DNA of 32,720 bases from NCBI GenBank assembly GCA_900549295.1, contig URNG01000022.1, forward strand, positions 1 through 32,720, read 5' to 3'. Under the pieces are notes generated by a model. That model saw nothing but the letters and a program-made list of their open reading frames with translations. It was not told the DNA's origin and made no database searches. This DNA comes from an uncultured Rhodocyclaceae bacterium (lineage in GTDB: Bacteria > Pseudomonadota > Gammaproteobacteria > Burkholderiales > Rhodocyclaceae). Positions 1 to 7,857 of the stretch are shown here, piece by piece; within the stretch, counting starts at the first letter, position 1, and each line of letters begins with the position of its first letter. The position numbers were made by a program, and so were the translations under genes.

Positions 1-580
1 CGGGCGGGCGGGCGCTGCCCTTGCCGGAGGTGCTGATCAGGTCGCGGATCAGCGCCAGCTTGTTCTGCATGGCGGTGTTGGCCCCGTCGAGTTGCAGCGC
101 CTTGTCGTAGGCCTGGCTGGCGAGCTTGGCGTAAACGTCGCCCAGATTCTCGTAGGCGATGGCGTAGGAAGGATGGGTGCGGATGGCCATTTCCAGCGCG
201 GTGCGGGCCTTGTCGTACTGCTTCTGCTGGGCATAGAGCACGGCCAGATTGTTGTACGGCTCGGGCAGTTCCGGGTAATCCTCGGAAAGCTTGGTAAATA
301 CGCCGATGGCATCGGTGGGGCGGTTCATTTCGGTGAGGATCAGGCCCTTGAGGAAACGGCCCTGGGCATCCTTGGGGCGGCTGCTCAGATATTGCTCGGT
401 CTTTTCAAGCGCCTGGGCATGTTGCCCCTGTTTGATGAGGCGCTGGATTTCAGGAAGATTGTCGGCAAAAACCGGCGCCGCGAAGCTGATGGAAAGCCCG
501 AGCGCAATGGCGCGCAGGGTCTGAAAACTGGACGGAATCGTTGTGCAGGTGCGGGAACGGGTGCGCAGAGGGGTATTCAT
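1..580 (-). CDS. TPR-repeat protein, N-terminal part (cut by window edge)
   Basis: Reading leftward from the ATG at 578-580 gives an open frame that runs off the window, about 193 residues. It begins with a basic stretch and a hydrophobic segment ending A-P-V-F-A before D-N, a plausible Sec signal peptide, so the protein is probably periplasmic. After it come tandem 34-residue helix pairs with TPR spacing, for example around N-N-L-A-V-L-Y-A and E-N-L-G-D-V-Y-A-K. TPR proteins are protein-protein interaction scaffolds; no enzymatic role is visible. The gene diverges from cysS across about 105 bases. In related betaproteobacteria a secreted TPR protein followed by peptidyl-prolyl isomerases often sits beside cysS, but the downstream genes are outside this window. 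The C-terminus is missing, so family assignment beyond TPR is not possible. Confidence 0.85.
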   Translation of the reverse strand, partial: MNTPLRTRSRTCTTIPSSFQTLRAIALGLSISFAAPVFADNLPEIQRLIKQGQHAQALEKTEQYLSSRPKDAQGRFLKGLILTEMNRPTDAIGVFTKLSEDYPELPEPYNNLAVLYAQQKQYDKARTALEMAIRTHPSYAIAYENLGDVYAKLASQAYDKALQLDGANTAMQNKLALIRDLISTSGKGSARPP

Positions 581-685
581 TGCCGTGTTACAATCCGTAG
601 GTTTCGAATCGGCGGATTCTAGCAAACATCTTGTGGGTTTTATTGGTTTCCCCCGCTGATTTATCACAATTCTTTTAATTCCAAC

Positions 686-2059
686 ATGCTAAAAATATAC
701 AATTCGCTTAAACGTGAGAAACAGGTGTTCGAACCGATCCGCCCCGGAGAGGTGCGTATGTACGTTTGCGGCATGACGGTGTACGACTTTTGCCATCTCG
801 GCCATGCCCGGGTGATGGTGGTGTTCGACATGGTGTATCGCTGGCTGAAGGCGGCCGGCTACCGGGTAACGTATGTGCGCAACATCACCGACATCGACGA
901 CAAGATCATCCGCCGGGCCGCCGAGAATGGCGAAACCATCCAGCAGCTGACCGACCGTTTCATCGCCTGCATGCACGAGGACGCCGACGCCCTCGGCGTG
1001 CAGCGCCCGGATCACGAGCCGCGCGCCACCGAATACGTGCCGCAGATGCAGGACATCATCCGCAGCCTGGAAACGCGCGGTCTGGCGTATCGGGCGAGCG
1101 ACGGCGACGTGAATTACGCCGTGCGCAAGTTTCCGGGCTACGGCAAGCTCTCGGGCAAATCGCTCGACGATCTGCGCGCCGGGGAGCGGGTGGAGGTCGA
1201 TAGCGCCAAGGACGATCCGCTCGATTTCGTGCTGTGGAAACACGCCAAGCCGGGCGAACCAGCCTGGGAATCGCCCTGGGGCGAAGGCCGTCCGGGCTGG
1301 CATATCGAGTGTTCGGCCATGAGTTCCTCGCTTCTGGGCGAGCATTTCGACATTCACGGCGGCGGCCAGGACTTGCAGTTTCCGCACCACGAAAACGAAA
1401 TCGCCCAGTCGGAAGGGGCGAACTGCTGCACCTACGTCAATTACTGGATGCACAACGGGTTTGTGCGGGTCGACAACGAAAAGATGTCGAAGTCGCTGGG
1501 CAATTTCTTTACCATCCGCGAGGTGCTGAAAAAGTACGATCCTGAGGTGATCCGCTTCTTCATCTTGCGCGCCCACTACCGCAGCCCGCTCAATTATTCC
1601 GACGCCCATCTCGACGATGCCAAGCGCTCGCTCGACGGTCTTTACTTCACCCTGCGCGACGTGCCGCCCGCGGCGGTGGCGATCGACTGGACGACGGACT
1701 ACGCGGCGCGTTTTGCCGCTGCGCTCAACGAGGATTTCGATTCGCACGGCGCGATTGCCGTGCTGTTCGACCTCGCGGCGGAAGCCAAGCGCCAGAAATC
1801 GGCGCAGCTTGCCGGGCTGTTGCAGGCGCTGGGCGGAGTGATCGGCCTGCTGGAACGCAGCCCACAAACCTACCTGCAAGCCGGCCCCGGCGCGGGCGAA
1901 CTGGATGCGGCGCAGATCGAAGCCCTGATCGCCGCGCGTGCCGCCGCCAAGCAGGCCCGCGATTTCGCTACCGCCGACCGCCTGCGCGATGAATTGAAGG
2001 CGGCGGGCGTGATCCTCGACGACAGCGCCCAGGGCACGACCTGGCGGCGGGCGGGTTGA
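686..2059 (+). CDS. cysS: Cysteinyl-tRNA synthetase
   Basis: Class I aminoacyl-tRNA synthetase that charges tRNA-Cys in the cytoplasm. The 457-residue length is normal for the family. The HIGH-type motif H-L-G-H is at residues 37-40 and KMSKS at 266-270. The four residues that hold the active-site zinc in the E. coli enzyme are at the same numbers here: Cys28, Cys209, His234 and Glu238, the last two within F-P-H-H-E-N-E. The C-terminal part carries the helical DALR-like anticodon region with an alanine-rich linker. The ATG at 686 has no strong Shine-Dalgarno sequence, but it starts exactly at the conserved L-K-I-Y-N-S-L N-terminus. The gene is transcribed away from the TPR gene and converges on ccoG. 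Assignment is essentially certain. Confidence 0.98.
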   Translation: MLKIYNSLKREKQVFEPIRPGEVRMYVCGMTVYDFCHLGHARVMVVFDMVYRWLKAAGYRVTYVRNITDIDDKIIRRAAENGETIQQLTDRFIACMHEDADALGVQRPDHEPRATEYVPQMQDIIRSLETRGLAYRASDGDVNYAVRKFPGYGKLSGKSLDDLRAGERVEVDSAKDDPLDFVLWKHAKPGEPAWESPWGEGRPGWHIECSAMSSSLLGEHFDIHGGGQDLQFPHHENEIAQSEGANCCTYVNYWMHNGFVRVDNEKMSKSLGNFFTIREVLKKYDPEVIRFFILRAHYRSPLNYSDAHLDDAKRSLDGLYFTLRDVPPAAVAIDWTTDYAARFAAALNEDFDSHGAIAVLFDLAAEAKRQKSAQLAGLLQALGGVIGLLERSPQTYLQAGPGAGELDAAQIEALIAARAAAKQARDFATADRLRDELKAAGVILDDSAQGTTWRRAG

Positions 2060-2095
2060 TAAACCACTTCGCCACCGAGGGAGCGCCTGATGCAG

Positions 2096-2113
2096 CCGGG
2101 GTTTGAACCCCGG
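2096..2113. terminator. Perfect palindrome between convergent cysS and ccoG
   Basis: An 18-base palindrome with arms CCGGGG and CCCCGG around TTTGAA lies 36 bases after the cysS stop and 11 bases after the ccoG stop. It can fold on both strands. On the + strand it is followed by an A/T-rich stretch but not a clean U-run, so terminator strength is uncertain. A related palindrome lies at 18365-18381. Confidence 0.5.
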
Positions 2114-2124
2114 AGCAATAAATT

Positions 2125-3516
2125 TTACGGCAGCGCGAAACTGCTCTTTTCCAAGGCTTGAACCGTCGGGTCATCCACTGCTGCAGCGTGGAAATGTATC
2201 GGCTGGATGCCAGACAGTCCGCTGTCGGCGGGGGCCGCGACCGTGACCGACACCGGGCGGACGCTGCCGGCGGTGGCAGCAAAACGCGCAGAACCGACGA
2301 TCCTGATACCAGGGATGCCCTCTGCGCGGATGATGAATTCACGGGGCCGTTCGGCGAGATTGACCAGTTTCAGGGTATAGGCATTTTCGATCTGCCCATC
2401 GGCGGTTTCGCGCAATAAAGCGCCTCGATCGCGCAGGACGTCGACGCGCAACAAGGGGCGTTCGCTCACAGTCCAGATCCCGAGGCCGCAGAAAATCACC
2501 AGCAGCGAAGCATAGACCGCGATGCGCGGGCGCATGTACCAGCGCGGCTGTTTTTCCGGCGCACTCAGTTCGTGCTCCGAAGCAAAGCGGATCAAACCGC
2601 GCGGTGCGCCGATCCTGTCCATGACCTGATCGCAGGCGTCGATGCACAGGCCGCAGTTGATGCACTGGTATTGCAGGCCATCGCGAATGTCGATGCCAGT
2701 AGGACAAACCTGGACGCAGATGCCGCAATCGATGCAATCGCCGCTCTGCCCGGACTGCCGCTGCCGGCTGCGGGGTTCTCCCCGGAGATGGTCGTAGGCG
2801 ACGTTGCGGGTGGCCGGATCGAACATGACGCCTTGGAAGCGGGAATACGGGCACATGTGCTGGCAGACCGCCTCACGGGCCAGACCCGCTTGAACGTAGG
2901 TGAAAGCGGCATAGAAAATGAGCCAGAAAGCTTCCCAGGGGCCGATTTGTAAGTGAGCGAGCGCCGGCAGCAACTCCCGGATCGGAGTGAAATAACCGAC
3001 GAAGCTGATCGCCGTCCACACCGCAACGATCCCCCAGATGCCGTGCTTTACCGTTTTGAGCAGCAGCTTGCGCGGATGCAGCGGGCTGTTATCCAGCTTC
3101 ACGCGGGCCAGATGGTCGCCTTCAACACGGGTTTCGATCCAGGTGAAAATGCTCGTATACACCGTTTGCGGGCAGGCAAAACCGCAGAACAGCCGTCCGG
3201 CCAGCGCGGTGACGAGAAAGAGCGCCGTGGCGGCGACGATCAGTACGAAAGCCAGCACCAGCGCATCCTGCGGCCACAGCACCAGATCGAACAGATAGAG
3301 TTTCTGCCTGGGAATGTCGAACAACACCGCCTGACGCACTGTGCCGTCGCTTTCCCAATTCAGCCAGCACAGTCCATAGAAGATGATCTGGGTGAACCAA
3401 ACCATCCCCCAGCGCATCGTATCGAAATGCCCTTTGACCGCCTTGGCGTGGATTTTCCCCTTTTTGCGGTAAAGCTCGAGCTTGGCTTCGCGCACTTTGC
3501 TGACTGGCTTGCTCAT
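2125..3516 (-). CDS. ccoG: Cytochrome c oxidase accessory protein CcoG (FixG/RdxA family)
   Basis: Membrane iron-sulfur protein needed to assemble cbb3-type cytochrome oxidase, thought to reduce copper for the CuB site. The 463-residue length fits. Visible in order: several hydrophobic transmembrane segments, the family motif C-G-F-A-C-P-Q-T-V-Y-T, the C-Q-H-M-C-P-Y-S-R-F-Q-G segment, two 4Fe-4S ferredoxin clusters (C-I-D-C-G-I-C...C-P and C-I-N-C-G-L-C...C-D, about residues 255-300), another membrane segment, and a C-terminal periplasmic Ig-like domain. The ATG at 3516 is preferred over the in-frame ATG at 3522, because the GAAGGGA Shine-Dalgarno is properly spaced only for the former; longer open frames upstream lack a ribosome site. 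No ccoNOPQ genes are in the window. It lies 113 bases downstream of the MocR gene, with a candidate operator in the gap. Confidence 0.95.
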   Translation of the reverse strand: MSKPVSKVREAKLELYRKKGKIHAKAVKGHFDTMRWGMVWFTQIIFYGLCWLNWESDGTVRQAVLFDIPRQKLYLFDLVLWPQDALVLAFVLIVAATALFLVTALAGRLFCGFACPQTVYTSIFTWIETRVEGDHLARVKLDNSPLHPRKLLLKTVKHGIWGIVAVWTAISFVGYFTPIRELLPALAHLQIGPWEAFWLIFYAAFTYVQAGLAREAVCQHMCPYSRFQGVMFDPATRNVAYDHLRGEPRSRQRQSGQSGDCIDCGICVQVCPTGIDIRDGLQYQCINCGLCIDACDQVMDRIGAPRGLIRFASEHELSAPEKQPRWYMRPRIAVYASLLVIFCGLGIWTVSERPLLRVDVLRDRGALLRETADGQIENAYTLKLVNLAERPREFIIRAEGIPGIRIVGSARFAATAGSVRPVSVTVAAPADSGLSGIQPIHFHAAAVDDPTVQALEKSSFALP

Positions 3517-3566
3517 ATCCATTTCCCTTCGTAGAAACTGGATGCCAGTAGACCATCGAAACTTTG

Positions 3567-3609
3567 TTGGTAACAGTTTCAGATATTCATGTATTAAATA
3601 GGTACAGAT
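3567..3609 (-). promoter_or_regulatory. Candidate paired operator upstream of ccoG
   Basis: Two similar half-sites in direct orientation: TTGGTAACAGTTTC (3567-3580) and GGTACAGAT (3601-3609), with their ACAG cores 31 bases apart. The same arrangement with the same spacing occurs upstream of nosZ at 10814-10856. The pair lies between the MocR stop and the ccoG start, 50-95 bases before ccoG. Function as an operator is inferred from recurrence and position; the bound protein is unknown. Confidence 0.45.
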
Positions 3610-3629
3610 TGTTCTTGCGCGGGCTGGAA

Positions 3630-5048
3630 TCAGCATTGAGCCACCACCAGGCGGCCCAGAGTGGCCAGTGCCTGCTGCATCACTTCAGTTTGCGGATGGC
3701 CGAAGTTGAGACGGATACAGTGGCCGAATTCCTTCTTGGCCGAGAAGATGGGGCCGGGGGCGATGCTGATGCCCTGGTCGAGCGCCATGCGCTGCAGCTT
3801 GAGTGCATCGATGTTTTCCGGGAGCTCCAGCCAGACGAAATAGCCGCCGCTGGGGCGGGCCAGGCGGGTGGTGGCGGGGAAATGGCGCTCGATGCCTTCG
3901 ATCAGGAGCGATTCCTGCACCATCAGTTGCTGGCGCAAGCGGCGCAGATGGTGATCGTAGCCGCCGTGCTTCAGGTAATCGGCCAAGGCGATTTGTACCG
4001 GAACGGTGGTGGCCAAGGTGGTGGCCAGCTTGAGGCGGGTGATCTTTTCGGCGTAGCGCCCGGCGGCCACCCAGCCCAGGCGATAGCCCGGAGCCAGACA
4101 CTTGGAGAAGGACGAAACGTGCATGACGTGATCGGCGCGGGCCAGGGACTTGCTGCACAGCGGCGGTTGCGGGCCGAAATAGAGTTCGTTATAGACGTCG
4201 TCCTCGATCAGCGGCACGTCGTGGCGTGCCAGCAGATCGATCAAATCGCGCTTGCGGGCTTCGCTGACGGCGCTGCCGGTGGGGTTGCCGAAATTGAGCA
4301 TCAGCAGGCAGGCCTTGATCGGATGCTGGCGCAGGGCATCTGTGAGTGCTTGCAGGCTGATGCCTTCGCGAGGATGCGAGGGAATTTCGATCACTTTGAG
4401 CCCCAGGCGCTCGCTGGCCTGCAGTCCGGCGTAGAAGGTGGGCGATTCGATGGCGATCAGATCGCCCGGTTGCGTCACCGCCTGCAGGCACAGATTGATG
4501 CCTTCCATGGCGCCGGAAGTGACGACGATCTCATCGGTGGAAATCGCCGCGCCGCGTGACAGATAGCGCAACACGATCTGGCGGCGCAGCTCGTCGTTGC
4601 CGGGCGGCAGGTCGGTGAGCGTCGATAATGGATCAAAGCGTCGTGCGGCTTGGCAGAGAAAGCGCCCCAGTTTGTCGAGCGGGAACAGAAAAGGGCTGGG
4701 AAAACTCGAACCCAGCGGCACGACGCTTGGGTCTTTGACGCTGTTCAGGATCTGGAAAATGAAGTCGCTGACCTGCAATGCCGTCGAATCGCCCAGCGGC
4801 TGGCTCATGGCCGGCTCTTCCAAGCGCTGGCCGAGGCGCGAGCGCACGAAATAGCCCGATTTGGGGCGCGCTTCGATCAATCCCCGGCTTTCCAGCAGGT
4901 AATACGCCTGCGTCACCGTGACCGGGCTGATGGCGTGCGTGCGGCACACCTGGCGCACGGACGGCAGGCGGTCGCCCGGGCGCAGGATGCCGTCGGTGAT
5001 CAATTTCTCTGTTTCATGCGCCAGGCTTTGGTAGCGGATAGTCTTCAC
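3630..5048 (-). CDS. MocR/GntR-type transcription regulator with PLP aminotransferase-like domain
   Basis: A 472-residue fusion typical of the MocR subfamily. Residues about 8-72 form a GntR winged helix-turn-helix (L-R-P-G-D-R-L-P-S-V-R and the following T-Q-A-Y-Y-L-L-E-S-R-G-L-I). The rest is a fold-type I aminotransferase domain with N-F-G-N-P-T-G, D-D-V-Y-N-E-L and the pyridoxal-phosphate lysine in S-S-F-S-K at about residue 316. Such proteins sense PLP or PLP adducts of amines and amino acids, and typically bind direct repeats about three helical turns apart. The start codon is GTG at 5048, with a GGGAG ribosome site about 11 bases upstream. It lies between the Crp/Fnr gene (79-base gap) and ccoG (113-base gap), all leftward, so possibly one transcript. 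Its ligand and targets cannot be read from the sequence. Confidence 0.9.
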   Translation of the reverse strand: MKTIRYQSLAHETEKLITDGILRPGDRLPSVRQVCRTHAISPVTVTQAYYLLESRGLIEARPKSGYFVRSRLGQRLEEPAMSQPLGDSTALQVSDFIFQILNSVKDPSVVPLGSSFPSPFLFPLDKLGRFLCQAARRFDPLSTLTDLPPGNDELRRQIVLRYLSRGAAISTDEIVVTSGAMEGINLCLQAVTQPGDLIAIESPTFYAGLQASERLGLKVIEIPSHPREGISLQALTDALRQHPIKACLLMLNFGNPTGSAVSEARKRDLIDLLARHDVPLIEDDVYNELYFGPQPPLCSKSLARADHVMHVSSFSKCLAPGYRLGWVAAGRYAEKITRLKLATTLATTVPVQIALADYLKHGGYDHHLRRLRQQLMVQESLLIEGIERHFPATTRLARPSGGYFVWLELPENIDALKLQRMALDQGISIAPGPIFSAKKEFGHCIRLNFGHPQTEVMQQALATLGRLVVAQC

Positions 5049-5127
5049 TGCGCGTTCTGCTCCCTGTGTATTTTCCTGTGCAGGAGAGGATTTTATAGCG
5101 TTTCATGGAACGGCCAGGGTGCCAGAG

Positions 5128-5832
5128 CTAGTGGAGAAGGCGCGAAAACACCTTGCCCTGATTGAATAACGGAGCCTGTTTGCGCAGATTGGTGATCGAT
5201 GGCACGCGGATCAGCAGCCCCCGCACTTCGATCAAGCCTTTGTTGCGCATGTCGCGCAGGATCTTGGAGAAATGCTGCGGCGACAGACCCAGATGGGAAG
5301 CCAGATCGCCTTTCTTGAGCGGCAGCGACACGCTGGCGCTGTCGTTTTCCGGATCGATACCGGACAGATTGGCGAGCAGGAAATCGGTGATTCTGGCGTG
5401 GCCCGCCTTGGCGTTGGCTTCGATCTCCTGGATCAAATGCCCCACCTTGCGCGCCATGCCGCCCAGCAGTCCCCAGAACACCTGGGGCGATTCGTTGAGG
5501 AGGGAAGAAACGGCGGCTTCCGGCAGGCGCAGCAGCACGGCATCGGTCGCGGTCTGGGCGCTGGTGTCGTAATCCTTGCCGAGAAAGAAAGGGCTTTCGG
5601 CGAGAAAGTCGCCGCTTTGGGCGATATGTACCACTTTTTCGCTGCCGCAACGTGCCAGCCGCGTCACTTTCACCAGCCCTTCGATCACCAGATACAATCC
5701 CTGGCTGCGCTCGCCGGCATGAAACACATATTGCTTGCGGCGTATTGTCAGGCGGCTGATGTTTTTGCACGGATGGCGCGTTTGAAACGCGGCGACGCAT
5801 TCCAGCAATGCATGGCGTTGTGGATCATTCAT
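5128..5832 (-). CDS. Crp/Fnr-family transcription regulator
   Basis: A 234-residue regulator with an N-terminal cyclic-nucleotide-binding-like beta roll, a dimer helix and a C-terminal Crp-type helix-turn-helix (L-A-S-H-L-G-L-S-P-Q-H-F-S-K-I-L). The FNR arrangement of N-terminal cysteines for a 4Fe-4S cluster is absent. The arginine that contacts cAMP in CRP is also missing (the loop reads K-D-Y-D-T-S-A-Q), so neither oxygen sensing by a cluster nor cAMP binding is supported. That leaves a DNR-like nitric-oxide sensor or an unknown ligand. The recognition helix has Gln and Lys where FNR has Glu and Arg, so the target site may differ from TTGAT-N4-ATCAA. The ATG at 5832 is chosen because GAGGAG lies six bases before it; ATG 5835 is an alternative. 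It heads the leftward regulator-ccoG group. Confidence 0.9.
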   Translation of the reverse strand: MNDPQRHALLECVAAFQTRHPCKNISRLTIRRKQYVFHAGERSQGLYLVIEGLVKVTRLARCGSEKVVHIAQSGDFLAESPFFLGKDYDTSAQTATDAVLLRLPEAAVSSLLNESPQVFWGLLGGMARKVGHLIQEIEANAKAGHARITDFLLANLSGIDPENDSASVSLPLKKGDLASHLGLSPQHFSKILRDMRNKGLIEVRGLLIRVPSITNLRKQAPLFNQGKVFSRLLH

Positions 5833-5917
5833 CATCTTCTCCTCTGTCAAGCCGGCACAGAAGGCGCGGGCGGTTTTGGCTTGCCCCTAGTTAAACAGAG
5901 TCGAAGCGGCAATAGCA

Positions 5918-5951
5918 GTTACAGAAAACACGAGATGAAATAGGTACAGAT
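5918..5951. promoter_or_regulatory. Copy of the GGTACAGAT motif between the crp-like and ankyrin genes
   Basis: GGTACAGAT at 5943-5951 is preceded by AAATA, giving a 14-base identity with the ccoG site at 3596-3609. A weaker half-site GTTACAGAA lies at 5918-5926, 25 bases away instead of the 31 seen at ccoG and nosZ. The motif lies about 110 bases from both divergent genes, so it could serve either. Function is inferred. Confidence 0.35.
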
Positions 5952-6059
5952 GGTGCCCCGTTTTTCTGTGCGCGCAGGGAATGGGCCCGACTGTGTATCA
6001 CTGCGGCCCTGGCGCAGGGGCAGAATGCAGTCGCCCGGTTTTCCTTGAGGAGTCACATC

Positions 6060-6542
6060 ATGCGTATCATTTTTGCCCTGTTCGCTGCCTTGATGGCTTT
6101 TGCCACACTCTCTGCGGCCAACGAAAACGCGAGCGTGCTCGAGCATCCCGTGCTTAATGCGGCACGCACCGGTACAGCGGCTGACATGCGTGAGGTCTTG
6201 CAGGCCGAGCCGAGCGCCCGCGATTTGCGTACCGATGTGGGATCGACGCCCTTGCATCTGGCTGCAGCCAATGCCGATCCCGGCGCGCTGCAGGCGTTGC
6301 TTGCCGCCGGGGCGGACCCCAATGCGCGCGATCATGACGGCATGACGCCGCTGCACGTCGCCGCCTATTCGCAAAATGCCCGGCACGCGCAGTTTCTGCT
6401 GAGCGCCGGAGCGGATCCTTACGCCGTCACTGCCGGTGGGCGCGACCCGACTTCCGTGGCCAGAAAAGCCATGGCGCACGAAGTGGCCGGCGTCATTTCG
6501 CTGTGGATACTGAGGCAGTGCGTGCCCGGTCAGGCATGCTGA
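6060..6542 (+). CDS. Secreted ankyrin-repeat protein, copy 1
   Basis: A 160-residue protein with a Sec signal peptide (hydrophobic residues about 2-20, cleavage near L-S-A-A) followed by three to four ankyrin repeats, recognisable by T-P-L-H-L-A-A-A, A-G-A-D-P-N-A-R-D and T-P-L-H-V-A-A-Y. It ends exactly at a cysteine: W-I-L-R-Q-C then five residues then C and stop. Ankyrin repeats bind partner proteins; location should be periplasmic. The ATG at 6060 is set by TTGAGGAG seven bases upstream. Its last 50 bases overlap the 3' end of the convergent flavoprotein gene. A paralogue at 26854-27327 is about 60% identical over 95 residues by hand count, has the same C-terminal cysteine pair and also converges on an FCSD-like gene. 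A role with the flavoprotein is inferred from this repeated linkage only. Confidence 0.9.
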   Translation: MRIIFALFAALMAFATLSAANENASVLEHPVLNAARTGTAADMREVLQAEPSARDLRTDVGSTPLHLAAANADPGALQALLAAGADPNARDHDGMTPLHVAAYSQNARHAQFLLSAGADPYAVTAGGRDPTSVARKAMAHEVAGVISLWILRQCVPGQAC

Positions 6543-7857
6543 ACCAGGCGCTAATCCAGTCGGTAGCGGCCAGGCTGTCGGCCCAGATGTTTCTCGCCCA
6601 GGCGCGGGCGTAGCGGGCTTCGTCGGCGCTGGAGCGTTCGGACAGGCCGCCGGCACCGGCAACGGCGAGAAAGGTTTTTTGCGCGCTGCTGTAATCGAAA
6701 ATCGTGGCTACGTGCATCGCCTCCGCGAAACTGACGAAGCTGTAGCAGGTGTTCATGACTTTGGGGTGGCGGTTGATGTCCTGGCCGGCGTAGAGATTGG
6801 TGAGTGCGGCGGCGAGCACCTTGGCGTGCTGATTGGCCATGTGGCCCGATTTGGGCATCAGGGGCGCTGAGGCGGTGGCGTCGCCGATGATGTGGATGTT
6901 CGGGTGGCTGAGCGATTCCAGCGTCAGCCAGTCCACCTCGGCCCAGCGGCCATTGGCGAGCTTCAAGCCGCTGTCGTGACCGATGGCCCGGCCTATGCTG
7001 CCGATTTGCTGCGCGGGAATGACGTTCCAGACATCGGCCCGGATCTGGTCAAAATCGAAAATACCTGTACCGGTGCGCGCATCGACGTCGCGCAGCGGCA
7101 TGTTGGGACGGTAATCGATCAGTTCCGGATAGTGCTTGGCCCAGGCTTGCATGAACAGGGGGCGTTTCGAGGTGACCCCATCGTTGGCATCGAGAATTAA
7201 GATTTTCGAGCGTGGTTTGTGTTGGTGGAAATAATCGGCGATCAGGGAAGCGCGTTCGTAAGGCCCGGGCGGGCAGACGTAGGGAATTTTCGGCACCGTC
7301 AGCGCGAAGACGCCGCCGTCCGGCATCGCGGCAAGCTGCTGGCGCAGCGCGAGTGTCTGCGGGCCGGCTTTGTAGGCGTGGGGAAAGCGCTCCTGCGCGG
7401 CTTCCGATGCCAGGCCGGGCATGTCGGCCGTGACGAAATCGACGCCTGGTGCGAGAACGCAGCGGTCGTAGCTCAGGCTGCTGCCGTCGGTGAGGAAAAC
7501 CCGGCGTTTTTCCGGGTCGATCCGCTGCGCGTTTGCCTGAATGACTTTGACGCCCATTTGCGCGAGTCCGGCGTAGCTGACGCTGATGTCGGCCAGGCTC
7601 GCTTGTCCGGCCAGCACCAGATTGGAAATGGGGCAGGAAATGAATTGCGGCCGGCGTTCGATCAGGGTGACGGCAATCCCGCCCTGGCTCCAGAGGCGCA
7701 GGTATTTGGCGGCGGTTGCACCGGCGAAACCGCCGCCGATCACGACGACATGCGGCTGGGCGCGGGTGCCGTGCTTGGCACCCCTGGCGCAGGCACCGAG
7801 CAGGCTGAGGGTGCCGGCAGCGGCGAGGGTTTTCAGGAAGGTGCGGCGCAAGGTCAT
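6493..7857 (-). CDS. FCSD-like FAD oxidoreductase (flavocytochrome c sulfide dehydrogenase flavin subunit family), copy 1
   Basis: A 454-residue exported flavoprotein. It starts with a Tat-type signal (R-R-T-F-L-K, then a hydrophobic run). The L-L-G-A-C that follows could act as a lipobox, though poorly. The dinucleotide fold G-G-G-F-A-G is at about 41-46 and the second FAD motif G-D-A-T-A-S-A-P-L near the C-terminal third. Cys75 (I-S-C-P-I-S-N) lies where FCSD attaches FAD covalently, and Cys195 (V-C-P-P-G-P-Y-E-R) and Cys371 (N-T-C-Y-S) match the redox-active disulfide pair of that family. The known relative oxidises sulfide and passes electrons to a cytochrome c subunit. The ATG at 7857 overlaps the cytochrome stop as ATGA, so the two are translationally coupled. 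The substrate here is unproven; persulfide or another donor is possible. Confidence 0.88.
   Translation of the reverse strand: MTLRRTFLKTLAAAGTLSLLGACARGAKHGTRAQPHVVVIGGGFAGATAAKYLRLWSQGGIAVTLIERRPQFISCPISNLVLAGQASLADISVSYAGLAQMGVKVIQANAQRIDPEKRRVFLTDGSSLSYDRCVLAPGVDFVTADMPGLASEAAQERFPHAYKAGPQTLALRQQLAAMPDGGVFALTVPKIPYVCPPGPYERASLIADYFHQHKPRSKILILDANDGVTSKRPLFMQAWAKHYPELIDYRPNMPLRDVDARTGTGIFDFDQIRADVWNVIPAQQIGSIGRAIGHDSGLKLANGRWAEVDWLTLESLSHPNIHIIGDATASAPLMPKSGHMANQHAKVLAAALTNLYAGQDINRHPKVMNTCYSFVSFAEAMHVATIFDYSSAQKTFLAVAGAGGLSERSSADEARYARAWARNIWADSLAATDWISAWFSMPDRARTASVSTAK

Noticed and set aside
2096..2113. tRNA-like T-arm sequence
   Set aside because: The GGTTTGAACCCC part resembles a T-arm, but no acceptor, D or anticodon arms can be built around it; it is a simple palindrome.
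5128..5832. Calling the regulator FNR or CRP
   Set aside because: The FNR cluster cysteines and the CRP cAMP-contact arginine are both absent.
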